Shown: positions 1 through 7,710 of the stretch, piece after piece | How the letters are laid out: every line of letters starts with the position of its first letter | How positions within the stretch are numbered: position 1 is the first letter of the stretch | Source of the DNA: Stramenopiles sp. TOSAG23-2 | Taxonomy: Eukaryota; Sar | DNA: 14,800 bases | Reading direction: 5' to 3' | NCBI GenBank assembly: GCA_900128395.1 | Contig: LT649744.1 | Location: 1-14,800 of the forward strand | Made by a program: the position numbers and the translations under genes | The notes under the pieces: model-generated | Databases searched by the model: none | What the model was told of the DNA's origin: nothing | What the model saw: only the letters and a program-made list of their open reading frames with translations

Positions 1-342
1 TACTTAAAACTTAAGTATGGAGATTTTTTGTTAATTGATATTGTTTATGAAAATGGCCCTATCAAGTTTTTTTGTATTAGTGCTGTGTTGATGTTAGATG
101 TAAGCAAAGACACAGGCCTTAGAACATTTTTACATTTGATTTCAATATACAAGTATGACATATTTGTAGTGTTTGGTGTATTTGATAGCCAGGATAGACA
201 AGGGAATTTTTCACCTCAAAAAATTAGAAGCTTCCGTTTTGCCAGAAGAATAATTCGCACTTTATACCACTGTGGTGCTTATCCTGGGTTAAAAATGGCA
301 AAAAGACAAAAGGATACAAAACTTCTGCACACTACATCGTGA
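1..342 (+). CDS. 3' end of an unrecognised open frame, cut by the left edge
   Basis: Frame 1 is open from the first base to a TGA at 340-342, which gives at least 113 codons with no ATG near its beginning, so any start lies outside the window. The product is a mixed hydrophobic and aromatic sequence followed by a basic tail (residues RFARR, then KMAKRQKD). I recognise no domain. An open run of this length is unlikely by chance in such AT-rich DNA, but the codon pattern is not distinctive. It could be a last exon, a decayed gene or a fragment of a mobile element. The first copy of the upstream repeat (332-347) overlaps its stop codon, which suggests the real gene, if any, ends abruptly here. 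Confidence 0.3.
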   Translation, partial: YLKLKYGDFLLIDIVYENGPIKFFCISAVLMLDVSKDTGLRTFLHLISIYKYDIFVVFGVFDSQDRQGNFSPQKIRSFRFARRIIRTLYHCGAYPGLKMAKRQKDTKLLHTTS

Positions 343-470
343 AAAAAACTCTTACACACTTGCATACATTCTACATTGTGAAAAAAAGAAATTGCTTGCT
401 TTTTTATATTATTCTACATCGTAAAAAAATAACCTGCGCACTTATCTTTAAATAGATCCTACACTGTTGT
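332..470 (+). repeat. Degenerate ~43-bp direct repeat with core CTACATYGTRAAAAAA
   Basis: The core CTACATCGTGAAAAAA starts near 332, recurs as CTACATTGTGAAAAAA near 371 and as CTACATCGTAAAAAA near 414, and fades to CCTACACTGTTG near 459. The spacings are about 39, 43 and 44 bases. The copies lie between the stop of the left-edge frame and the start of the thioesterase-like gene. They may be a decayed tandem repeat or reiterated promoter-proximal binding sites for that gene; the sequence does not decide between these. Confidence 0.6.
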
Positions 471-499
471 ATCTATCGATTACTATTATTATTACGACA

Positions 500-1435
500 A
501 TGGGAGCATCTGCATCTATTAATAGCATCATTGAAGAAGAGAAATTAAAACCAATAGATGCAAGTGATGTAAAAGCGGAAAGTGCAAAAGAGGAAGTTAT
601 ACGCCTTCGTAAAATATTACATGAATCTATAAAAAATGGTACATATGCGTGGCAACCCGCACAAGAGCCTTTGGAATTTGAGACGGGTGGAAATGCAATA
701 ACGCATTCAATTATTTTGTTTCATGGAATTGGCCAACAGGCGACAACATATTTAAAGGGTGATATTACTGGTGATGGAAAAAATTTATGGTTTGATGACT
801 ATGGTTTTGAAGATTTTTTGAAAAAAGGACTTGAAGGTAAAGGATTCCGTGTTGTCATTCCATGGTCTCAAGTGAGCAATGCTGAAGCTGTTATCGGGCC
901 ACTTAGCAAAAAGAATGGACGTGAAATGAAAGACTTGCCATCTTGGGTGGATCAATTATGGGACGACGAAAAAGTTGGCAGCTCCTTCAATTGGACCAGT
1001 GATGATGCTACAGGATGCATTTCATATCAACAAAGTATTATACGAAAAGAAATTGAACGAGGGATCAAAGCAGAAAATATTTATGTAATTGGGCATTCTC
1101 AAGGGGGTGTTACGGGTGGTCGAGCTGTCTTGACATTTCCAGATGCAAAATTAGGTGGTATGATTCTATTATCCTCTCAAAACCAATCTCCAAAAATGCC
1201 AGAAATTATTGCTGAAAAACAAAAAACATTACCAATTCTAGCATGTCATAGTGCGGAGGATAAAATCATATCCTATAAATTGGCTGTGGGAAACTACGAA
1301 ACAATGAAACAAGCAGTTGGTAATAGCAATTTCACGTTTATTGAAGAGTCTGATAACGGCCCACCAATGCATCACTCTCCACTTACTAAAACAATTAAAC
1401 CAAAAGTTCTAGAATTTTTGCTTAATCGGTATTGA
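500..1435 (+). CDS. Acyl-protein thioesterase / carboxylesterase-like serine hydrolase, probably N-myristoylated
   Basis: This is an alpha/beta hydrolase of the phospholipase/carboxylesterase (acyl-protein thioesterase, APT) family. Members remove acyl groups such as palmitate from proteins or hydrolyse small esters. Numbering from the ATG at 500 (311 residues), it shows an oxyanion-side LFHGIG at 73-78, an APT-like PSW...D at 147-150, a nucleophile elbow GHSQGG with Ser200, an acid Asp254 in HSAED, and His291 (or His292) in PPMHHS. The Ser-Asp-His order and spacing match the family, so the enzyme looks intact. An in-frame ATG at 467 would add 11 residues. I prefer the ATG at 500 because it has A at -3 and G at +4 and because MGASAS is a good N-myristoylation signal (Gly2, Ser6). 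About 60 residues precede the hydrolase core, which is longer than in typical APTs, and membrane anchoring through myristate is inferred. The stop is TGA. The substrate cannot be predicted. Confidence 0.82.
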   Translation: MGASASINSIIEEEKLKPIDASDVKAESAKEEVIRLRKILHESIKNGTYAWQPAQEPLEFETGGNAITHSIILFHGIGQQATTYLKGDITGDGKNLWFDDYGFEDFLKKGLEGKGFRVVIPWSQVSNAEAVIGPLSKKNGREMKDLPSWVDQLWDDEKVGSSFNWTSDDATGCISYQQSIIRKEIERGIKAENIYVIGHSQGGVTGGRAVLTFPDAKLGGMILLSSQNQSPKMPEIIAEKQKTLPILACHSAEDKIISYKLAVGNYETMKQAVGNSNFTFIEESDNGPPMHHSPLTKTIKPKVLEFLLNRY

Positions 1436-1527
1436 GTCGAGTGATACTGTATGTATTAATGCCAATTAAAACAAAACCAGAAAATCTGGACAAATAATAT
1501 AATATCGCGCTCGAAAATGGCAAAAAA

Positions 1528-1599
1528 CACCGGGTGTCGTAACCGGTGAATGTTGGTTCAAAGACCAAACCAACATCCACCACCTGCAATAGCGGTGGT
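1528..1599. ncRNA. Cluster of three adjacent perfect hairpins (candidate structured RNA or DNA element)
   Basis: Three perfect inverted repeats follow one another with only 1 and 2 bases between them, and each has a 9-base loop. Hairpin 1 is CACCGG (1528-1533) with CCGGTG (1543-1548). Hairpin 2 is ATGTTGGTT (1550-1558) with AACCAACAT (1568-1576). Hairpin 3 is ACCACC (1579-1584) with GGTGGT (1594-1599), and its loop can close two more GC pairs. The 72-base block is GC-rich inside AT-rich DNA. It is not a tRNA: there is no acceptor stem, no T-loop consensus and no 7-base anticodon loop. It may be a non-coding RNA, a 3' UTR structure of the upstream hydrolase gene, or a set of protein-binding dyads. 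The strand is undetermined because perfect inverted repeats read alike on both. Confidence 0.4.
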
Positions 1600-1797
1600 A
1601 CAATAGTACGGCACAACATATAAAAAGTCAATATTTTAATTAATAAAAGATATAATTATTATATATTAGACAACTAATAAAGACATATACCTTTCTTTTT
1701 TCTTCCTCTTCCCATTAGGAATTTATAAATATATTACCATACGTAGGATTATACAATTATAACATACATATATATAAATAATAGATAGTATATACTG

Positions 1798-1824
1798 AAT
1801 AAATAAATAAATAAATAAATAAAT
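1798..1824 (+). repeat. (AAAT)n microsatellite in the 5' leader
   Basis: Nearly seven copies of the tetranucleotide AAAT end six bases before the start codon of the Tudor-like gene at 1831. It must lie in that gene's 5' untranslated leader, so length changes could affect leader length. No coding role is seen. Confidence 0.9.
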
Positions 1825-1830
1825 TATACC

Positions 1831-3438
1831 ATGTCATCAGTTACTAGTAGTACTTCTCAAATCAATTCAACAAAAAAATATAGTGATAATCTATTCAATG
1901 TTTTTTATCCGGCCATTATATCAAAATATAAAACAGATAAAGTAAAACATATTTTTCTTGGAAGTGTTAGAAATTTTTTAAAAGGAAAAAAAAATATAGC
2001 AGATAATCAAACATGTGATATAATAAGTATTGCTGATATTATGACCATTTTGAATGCACAAAAAGATCATCAAGTTAAATTTCAAAGCTTGTATAATTCA
2101 CTATCTGATTTTAATTTAAAGTCATTTATTATTCCACAAACAATAACTGCACAATATTATGTGGAGACGGAAAATGATAATATAGGCAACATGTTAAAAC
2201 CTGATTTTGTAATTAAAGATTATATATATCAAGATATTACAAAAAAATGGAAATATTCTGCTTCAATTAGTATTTACATTTGCACTAGCAGACAAATGAA
2301 GAATGCATATACAAATTACGAAACAATTACGTGTCCGAAAAATAAATACTGGGTTTTATTATTAGCTGAACAAACACTCTTGTCCTGTCCTAGTGGAAAT
2401 TATTGTGAACCATGCATAAACAAATTGGCTGGGATACAAGTTGGCATTGGTTTATTGCACTATACCGATTTCGATGGAAATGTTGTTGAGAATGTTGAGA
2501 AAGAAGAGATAGCAAAGGTTCATGTAGATAGTATTGGAATTTGTTCATTTTCACCTAAACATACACTTGGTGTTGGTGTTTCTAAAATAACAATTGATTG
2601 CCCTACGAAAAAAGTTGTTGGAAAAATGTTAACAACGCAATTAGATAATTATCTCCTAAGCACTGATGGAGAAAATATTATAGGCTCAAGACTTGCAATT
2701 AAATGGGCAGGCGGCACTTACTACAATGGGACAGTTACAGGTTATAATGAGAATGAACAATACAAGTATGAAATAACATATGATGATACTGACGTTCGCC
2801 GATATAATTTTAACATGGCTGGTAGTATTGGACTCGTAGCATTTAATACACATGGCAATCATCATGTAAAGATAGTAAAACTAGCTTTAGCGGACAATGA
2901 CAATATATTTTATCTTGATCAATGTGAAGGTAAAATAATAGTTTTACCACATTATTGCAATTTCAAAACATTGAATTTATCTGCATCTTTACATCCAATG
3001 GCATCTGCTATAAATAAAGAAGAATTATTATCATCATTTGAAACAATAAAAAAGTTCATAAATATTCCAGGTAGAGTTGAAAAAGGTTTTGCCGTGCAAC
3101 CAGTTGTAAAATTAGCAAGAGCAAAACGTGAAGAATTAAATATGGATAAGAAAACATGGCAACGAGATATAGCACCACACTTTGGAACATTATTAAAAGC
3201 AATAAGAAAGTTTAATAATTATAAAAAAGTACGGAGAATCTCGATGGAATATAATGAAAAGAAAAGCACAAATTTAAAACCATTGGAAATAAAACGCCAT
3301 TTATCGAATGAAGGTATTGGATTGTTGAATCGCGCAATGTCCTTCGAATTTCCGGAGGAGTACGAGTCCATGGACGACAACATGTTTTATGAATCATCCT
3401 GCCACGAAGCAATGTGGGATGCGCCTAGATTGGTATAA
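1831..3438 (+). CDS. Tudor-like domain protein of otherwise unknown function (535 aa)
   Basis: This is an intact 535-residue frame with a Ser/Thr-rich N-terminus and no signal peptide or membrane span. Residues about 284-326 look like a Tudor/Agenet-type beta-barrel: GSRLAIKW, then aromatic YYNGTVTGY, an acidic YDDTD turn, and RRYNF. Such domains usually bind methylated lysine or arginine on histones or other proteins. Ahead of it, residues 185-195 carry a tight cysteine cluster (CPSGNYCEPC) that could bind a metal, but the rest of the N-terminal 280 residues match nothing I know. Residues 420-475 are basic, and the C-terminus is acidic and Met/Cys-containing. A nuclear or chromatin role is inferred from the Tudor-like segment only. 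It lies upstream of the UBA gene on the same strand, with 166 bases between them. AATAAA at 3461-3466 is a plausible polyadenylation signal. Confidence 0.72.
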   Translation: MSSVTSSTSQINSTKKYSDNLFNVFYPAIISKYKTDKVKHIFLGSVRNFLKGKKNIADNQTCDIISIADIMTILNAQKDHQVKFQSLYNSLSDFNLKSFIIPQTITAQYYVETENDNIGNMLKPDFVIKDYIYQDITKKWKYSASISIYICTSRQMKNAYTNYETITCPKNKYWVLLLAEQTLLSCPSGNYCEPCINKLAGIQVGIGLLHYTDFDGNVVENVEKEEIAKVHVDSIGICSFSPKHTLGVGVSKITIDCPTKKVVGKMLTTQLDNYLLSTDGENIIGSRLAIKWAGGTYYNGTVTGYNENEQYKYEITYDDTDVRRYNFNMAGSIGLVAFNTHGNHHVKIVKLALADNDNIFYLDQCEGKIIVLPHYCNFKTLNLSASLHPMASAINKEELLSSFETIKKFINIPGRVEKGFAVQPVVKLARAKREELNMDKKTWQRDIAPHFGTLLKAIRKFNNYKKVRRISMEYNEKKSTNLKPLEIKRHLSNEGIGLLNRAMSFEFPEEYESMDDNMFYESSCHEAMWDAPRLV

Positions 3439-3540
3439 AAAAAATAATGAATTTTGAAATAATAAAAAAATAAAATAAAATAAATACATATATATATTAA
3501 ACCAGTACATATATAATATATCATAATATAAAAATATAAT

Positions 3541-3559
3541 ACACACACACACACACACA
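3541..3559. repeat. (AC)n dinucleotide microsatellite
   Basis: A run of nine and a half AC units lies about 45 bases before the start codon of the UBA-domain gene, within its leader or promoter. It is the only dinucleotide microsatellite of note in the window. Confidence 0.9.
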
Positions 3560-3604
3560 AGGAGACACACGCATAAATACAATATAATACCTCTCATAAA
3601 CAAT

Positions 3605-4609
3605 ATGGCACAAATTACCTCAGCAGAACAAGCATTGAAAGACTTAGTGGAAACATATTTAAAAGAAACACCCAAGATTGATTCATCATTAAAAACATTA
3701 TTATCGATATCTATTGCAAAAAATCAAACTACAAATGAACAAACAAATACACCATTATCAGCGAACGTTTGCTTAGAACTTATCCGATCGATAAGTTTAA
3801 GTATCAACAAAATTGAATTACTTGAACCATTAGTATGGTCTAGTAAATTTCCTCAAAAGGAAAATACAACAGGAATGCAAAGAATGGATGAAATTGCTGA
3901 ATATAAAGCTTTATATACGCTTCATAGAACATTGAAAATGAACAGTAAGAATAACAATAATATTAAAATAACAAAAGCATTTGGTGTTTCGTTTCTCAAA
4001 ACAAAAGGTATCTTACATCAAGTTATTGAAAATGCAAATATATTATTATCAGAATCTTTAAAGCGAAAGGGAAATTTAAAGTTGAAGAAAGAAGATGTCG
4101 ATAATTTCTACAAAAACTTTTCGCAATCTGTATATTTAGCTCCAAATATGAAAGAGAAGAAAAATGTTGAAGTCATAAATGATGATGAGAACAAAACAAA
4201 TGATGCTAATGATGATGATGTTGATACCAATTCATTGCTAGATATTGTCTGGTTATCCAATTGGAAAGCTGAAATTGAAAAGCGTCGTGAATTGAGACAT
4301 GAAAAAGTAAAAGAACGTATGAAACGTGATGAAGAGATTGCAAAAGATTTAGTAAAAGAACATTTGGAAGCTATAAAGGAGATGCCATCACAAGTGAAGA
4401 ATACGGAAGAGTCGATGGATAATAATAATAATGAAACAACTACTAATAAAAAACCAGATGTATTACAAGTATCATCAGTCATTCGAGACAAACTTATCAA
4501 TGAAGGATTTTCAAAAATAAATGTATTAAATGCTTTGATTGATGCCAATGGTGATATTGACAAAGCACGAGATATATTAGTGAAAAATACAGGGAAAAAG
4601 ACGCCATAA
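3605..4609 (+). CDS. UBA-domain protein (334 aa), N-terminal part unrecognised
   Basis: The C-terminal 45 residues form a ubiquitin-associated (UBA) domain at about 288-327. It has a first helix with VIRDKLINEGF, which keeps the hallmark Gly-Phe loop (the family usually has MGF/MGY), a second helix with VLNALIDANGDIDKA, and a third with RDILV. UBA domains bind ubiquitin and are common in proteasome shuttles, ubiquitin ligases and autophagy factors. Residues 1-180 are predicted helical and unrecognised. An acidic Asn/Asp linker (190-208) is followed by a charged, probably coiled-coil helix (218-258) and a second Asn/Thr-rich linker (266-283). The protein is soluble, with no signal peptide. A ubiquitin-pathway role is inferred from the UBA domain alone. 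It converges with the carrier gene on the other strand, and AATAAA at 4656-4661 lies about 47 bases past its TAA stop. Confidence 0.75.
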   Translation: MAQITSAEQALKDLVETYLKETPKIDSSLKTLLSISIAKNQTTNEQTNTPLSANVCLELIRSISLSINKIELLEPLVWSSKFPQKENTTGMQRMDEIAEYKALYTLHRTLKMNSKNNNNIKITKAFGVSFLKTKGILHQVIENANILLSESLKRKGNLKLKKEDVDNFYKNFSQSVYLAPNMKEKKNVEVINDDENKTNDANDDDVDTNSLLDIVWLSNWKAEIEKRRELRHEKVKERMKRDEEIAKDLVKEHLEAIKEMPSQVKNTEESMDNNNNETTTNKKPDVLQVSSVIRDKLINEGFSKINVLNALIDANGDIDKARDILVKNTGKKTP

Positions 4610-4718
4610 CCACACATATCCTTTTTTATATATATTGTAATTGATGCGAGTGAAAAATAAAATCTATGTATCATACAAAATGGTATCATATCAAATATTT
4701 TTGAAAAAATATACTCAT

Positions 4719-4747
4719 ATTACGAACCACCTCGCGTATTTACGAAC
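4719..4747 (+). repeat. Short direct repeat TTACGAAC in a convergent gap
   Basis: TTACGAAC occurs at 4720-4727 and again at 4740-4747, 20 bases apart, in the 195-base gap between two convergent genes. It falls where both transcripts should end. No function can be assigned. Confidence 0.5.
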
Positions 4748-4804
4748 ATTACAATATCTATATTATATTTTGTAATATTTTTTGTTAAAATATTAAATGT
4801 ACTC

Positions 4805-5821
4805 TTATACCCCTTGTTGCATTAATATTTTCTCTCTGATGTATTCATAAAATACAAACGTTGCACCAGTTGAAACGACTGATTTTAACATTCCAGGTAA
4901 AAATCCTTTATATAAACCATGAACAATACCACCTTCTTTTCGTACAATTTTAATTATACAATCAACCATACCATTGTATTTTCGATTTGGACCATATACA
5001 CCTTCATTACGTTCAATACCTTGCAGCTGCAATCTTTTTTTAGCAATATCCAAAGGATATAAAACAGTTTTTGTAACCAAACCAGATAATGCCCCGCATA
5101 CTAAAGGATTACTGTTGATTATAGTTAAACGTTTCTGAAAAAAGCCATAGGAACTAAATGTTAACCCCATAGATGGAGCGACATATAATAATGCAGGACT
5201 TATACCTTTATATAAACCTTTTGGCCCAGTACCTTTCAACATACTCCATATTGTATTATATTTTTTTGGCAAACCTTGACCAGCAAATCGTGTTCTTAAA
5301 ACATCCAATGGATGAGTTGATAATGTAGCAACAATACCAGCGCAACAACCAGCTGCAAAATCTATTGTTGCGCTTGGAAAAACAAAAGACGATGAGGACG
5401 ATGATGACATTCTATTATTATTATTATTATTATTTTTCAGATTCACTTCTTGAATATTATTTAACATCTGTTGTAGATGGGCAAAAATAGGAAATTGTAT
5501 TGTACCATACCCAACCCATAAACATAATGCTGGTATATTTCCTCTGAAAAATGTTATAAGACCTTCTTCTTTATATATAGCTCCAGCTGTAGACATTAAG
5601 CGTTTCCAACTGGTTGCAAATATATCACTATTATTGATATTATTAATTTTGGAGGCATCTAACTGCATACGTATTTTAATAACATCAAATGGTGCAGATA
5701 CTATTCTACTAAAAAATCCTGCACCAGCACCACCAAGTGCAGATGATTTCCAAGACGTTGTATTTCTTGTACTGGCAGTATACATACATATATCGGTATT
5801 ATCATATTTTATTTTGAACAC
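4805..5821 (-). CDS. SLC25A19: Mitochondrial thiamine pyrophosphate carrier (SLC25 family)
   Basis: This is a complete three-repeat mitochondrial carrier of 338 residues. The signature motifs are PFDVIKIR (44-51), PLDVLRTR (171-178) and PLDIAKKR (256-263), each at the end of the first helix of a repeat. Six membrane helices are expected in the inner mitochondrial membrane. The subfamily call rests on stretches typical of the thiamine pyrophosphate/nucleotide exchanger SLC25A19/TPC1: GYGTIQF (104-110), HPLDVLRTRFAGQG (170-183), KYNT (187-190), and KKRLQLQG followed by the RKYNGMVDC region (280-288). The family imports thiamine pyrophosphate into the matrix for pyruvate and 2-oxoglutarate dehydrogenases. 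An Asn7/Ser7 homopolymer insert (130-145) sits between repeats 1 and 2, encoded by a trinucleotide run near 5405-5440. The ATG at 5821 could be replaced by one at 5785. A related nucleotide carrier is the main alternative. Confidence 0.82.
   Translation of the reverse strand: MFKIKYDNTDICMYTASTRNTTSWKSSALGGAGAGFFSRIVSAPFDVIKIRMQLDASKINNINNSDIFATSWKRLMSTAGAIYKEEGLITFFRGNIPALCLWVGYGTIQFPIFAHLQQMLNNIQEVNLKNNNNNNNRMSSSSSSSFVFPSATIDFAAGCCAGIVATLSTHPLDVLRTRFAGQGLPKKYNTIWSMLKGTGPKGLYKGISPALLYVAPSMGLTFSSYGFFQKRLTIINSNPLVCGALSGLVTKTVLYPLDIAKKRLQLQGIERNEGVYGPNRKYNGMVDCIIKIVRKEGGIVHGLYKGFLPGMLKSVVSTGATFVFYEYIREKILMQQGV
5405..5440. repeat. Trinucleotide run encoding poly-Asn in the carrier
   Basis: A run of ATT on the plus strand (AAT codons on the coding strand) gives seven Asn, and adjacent repeated serine codons give seven Ser. 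It falls in the loop after the second transmembrane helix, between repeats 1 and 2 of the carrier, where length changes are least likely to disturb the fold. It is likely a replication-slippage expansion. Confidence 0.75.
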
Positions 5822-6255
5822 AATAAATATTCATATATTCGTTAGGCAACTTCTTATATATAGCTTCTATTTTCAAATGGAATTACAATAAAAATGTGTG
5901 CCAGGTGTGCACGCAAACAACACGCATAAAAAATTACATTGGTACAGAGATATTAGTTATGTGTACGCTGAAGCATCGTATTCACCTGCTATAGAGGTAT
6001 TAATGGTGCTAGCCCAGCTAGCTGCACAGTCCGAATTTTTTAGAAAAAAATGAAGCAAATTTATAAAACTATTTAAATTACTTTTATACTTTAGTGGATT
6101 TATTGAATTTATAATAGGTGCTTTAATCAGATTTAAACATTTTCGTTATAGTTTTTAATGTATATTAATATAAGATATTTTCTGGAATAAGAAGTAACAA
6201 CAAAACTACGCCCATTCTAATGTTTTTTAGGACGCCCCCTATACTCCTATACTAC
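5822..6255. other. Intergenic region with an orphan exon-like frame
   Basis: This region lies between the 5' end of the carrier gene and the 3' end of the GC-rich glycoprotein gene. It holds an exon-like plus-strand open frame (5892-6053), a small dyad around GCTAGC at 6008-6022, and a tandem octamer at about 6238-6254 (CCTATACT twice, seen from the plus strand) next to the glycoprotein stop codon. The rest is AT-rich and shows nothing further. Confidence 0.5.
5892..6053 (+). pseudogene. Orphan exon-like open frame, possible gene relic
   Basis: A 53-codon frame without ATG ends in TGA at 6051-6053. Its second half looks like genuine protein: DISYVYAEASYSPAIEV, then a hydrophobic helix (LMVLAQLAAQ), then FFRKK at the end. 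Codon choice there is also less AT-biased than in the surroundings. A possible splice acceptor (TTGGTACAG) lies just before the good part. No upstream exon can exist nearby on this strand, because the carrier gene occupies the DNA on the other one. It is most likely the 3' fragment of a lost or transposed gene. I do not recognise the family. Confidence 0.3.
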
Positions 6256-7710
6256 CTAAGAAAAGAACTCGAAATCTGAGTCCGAAAATATGAGTCCATA
6301 TGGGTGAAAGTCATGTGCATATGCTATCGCTTCAATATGATTGCGACAAAAGTCATGTGGAAGACCAGGCGCCTGCTCGCACATATTGTAAAACTCTTTA
6401 AAAGACTTCCACTTCTCTGGGGACTTCCGGATATATAGAGGGACTCGGGAAAGCGTGCTTCGAGAAAGCCACAATTCTGGATCTGCTGAAACTGTCCCAT
6501 TCTCCAACAAAGTGTTCTGTGCTATATGTCTCCACGTACGCAACCTCTGGCTGTTGTATTCGATGGCTTGTCTATATGATGCAACCTCCAGTTGGTGTTC
6601 AGCCTTCAGAGCTTTGAGGTGGTAAGTGAAATACACCAAAATCATGAGAATGCACCAAAAGGAGTTTTCTTTGACCACTTTTTTGGCAGCACGGCAGGCA
6701 TCACCGATTGCAGTACCATTACTCGTGAAATAGTCGTCAACAAGTGTTTGGGCACTCTCCACGTTCAGTTGGAACAAAGAACTCCCTGCAAAACCTCCAC
6801 TACCGCGCTCTTCCGCACCTTCGTACATGCTTCTTATGTACAATTTGGCGCTCCACTTTTTGAAAAATAAAACAGGCTTGTTCTTCGCATCGATGAACCA
6901 GTCAAGTAACCACTTGCCAATACCTGACCCGGTAAATCGCATTGCGATTGACCAGTTTTCTTTCAAGGAAGAATTCGAGACAAGGTGAACGCACATGTCG
7001 TGGCGGAAGAACACGCAATCCTTGCGGTGCACGGTAATATTCCAGTGTGGCAGTTCTTTCCACATCTGCGCCGCGTTGTCCGGGTCAATATAGACGGCGG
7101 TGGAAGTTTTGTACAGCTTGTACTCACCACTTTCCAAAACATATTTTGAACATTCGGGTGTCAACAGGCGAAGCACTCGGTCTTGAGTGTACCCGCAAGG
7201 GCACAAGCCGTTCGCTTTCGTCAACCAGATCAGTGGGTAGTCGTCCTTGTGCGTGGATCCCAAGCGCTTTGAGGCATTGCTCTCGCTGGCATAGCGCCCC
7301 ACGAAAAACAAACGAACCACAGCTTTGCCTACAGTGGCGTAAATTTTCTGCAGGTCGTTGTTTGACGTGTTCTCTGCTGGGGGAAACGACGGATAAAGTT
7401 CTACTAACAAGCCATCGCCCTTTGTGACGTCCTCGGGAAAGGTCTCGTTCCGGCAGAAGTGATTCGCGCCCACATCACGGGCGTAAATGGGATAGTTTCC
7501 GCTATTCATGGTTTTTTGAATGGTAGTCAGGTTGGCTGTTGAGACGTTCAGCACGCCGAACTGAGAGGTGCGCGCCGCCGAGGCCAAGCAGCTTTCTTGG
7601 AGGGTGCCGCAGTGGACGTGGTGAGTGCTCGCAAGCAGGAACAATGCGAAGCGAACGACGGTAGTCAGTGGACTAGTCACAATGCTAGTCCTTAGTCGCG
7701 ACGTCATCAT
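6256..7710 (-). CDS. Type I membrane glycoprotein of unknown family, GC-rich gene
   Basis: The frame could start at 7776, but I place the start at the ATG at 7710 (or the next one, 7707). There the composition switches sharply from AT-rich to GC-rich, and a proper signal peptide begins (MMTSRLRT, hydrophobic FALFLLAS, end near HVHCG, residues 30-35). In this numbering (484 residues) the ectodomain spans about 35-345 and carries nine N-glycosylation sequons (at N55, N60, N88, N114, N145, N224, N246, N252, N331) and many cysteines, including a CPC. One transmembrane helix follows (about 350-366, FWCILMILVYFTY), then a cytosolic tail of about 120 residues that starts with a charged helix. I recognise no domain. 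It is likely a cell-surface or endomembrane protein. G+C is highest at the 5' end and falls toward the 3' end, unlike any neighbour, which suggests recent arrival from another genome or genomic region. The stop is TAG. Confidence 0.7.
   Translation of the reverse strand: MMTSRLRTSIVTSPLTTVVRFALFLLASTHHVHCGTLQESCLASAARTSQFGVLNVSTANLTTIQKTMNSGNYPIYARDVGANHFCRNETFPEDVTKGDGLLVELYPSFPPAENTSNNDLQKIYATVGKAVVRLFFVGRYASESNASKRLGSTHKDDYPLIWLTKANGLCPCGYTQDRVLRLLTPECSKYVLESGEYKLYKTSTAVYIDPDNAAQMWKELPHWNITVHRKDCVFFRHDMCVHLVSNSSLKENWSIAMRFTGSGIGKWLLDWFIDAKNKPVLFFKKWSAKLYIRSMYEGAEERGSGGFAGSSLFQLNVESAQTLVDDYFTSNGTAIGDACRAAKKVVKENSFWCILMILVYFTYHLKALKAEHQLEVASYRQAIEYNSQRLRTWRHIAQNTLLENGTVSADPELWLSRSTLSRVPLYIRKSPEKWKSFKEFYNMCEQAPGLPHDFCRNHIEAIAYAHDFHPYGLIFSDSDFEFFS

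Larger units (their letters stand above)
1436..1830. other. Intergenic region, AT-rich with a structured GC-rich core
   Basis: This gap separates two genes on the same strand. Just after the thioesterase stop there is a small hairpin at 1477-1489 (CCAGA, loop AAA, TCTGG). A compact cluster of three larger hairpins follows at 1528-1599, then plain AT-rich DNA, then a tetranucleotide microsatellite against the next start codon. I see no convincing protein-coding frame in it. Confidence 0.6.

Noticed and set aside
332-430. CRISPR-like array in the repeat upstream of the thioesterase gene
   Set aside because: The repeats are short and degenerate, the spacers are partly similar to each other, and the context is eukaryotic.
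1528-1599. tRNA gene, suggested by three stem-loops in about 72 bases
   Set aside because: There is no 7-bp acceptor stem, no T-loop consensus and no 7-base anticodon loop. All loops are 9 bases.
1422-1631. Minus-strand ATG frame of 69 codons in the gap after the thioesterase-like gene
   Set aside because: It runs through the three-hairpin block, so its residues are dictated by inverted repeats. It has no domain and overlaps the end of the hydrolase gene.
4108-4689. 193-codon minus-strand frame opposite the UBA gene
   Set aside because: It is a shadow: Ser/Phe-rich low-complexity sequence produced by antisense of Lys/Glu-rich codons.
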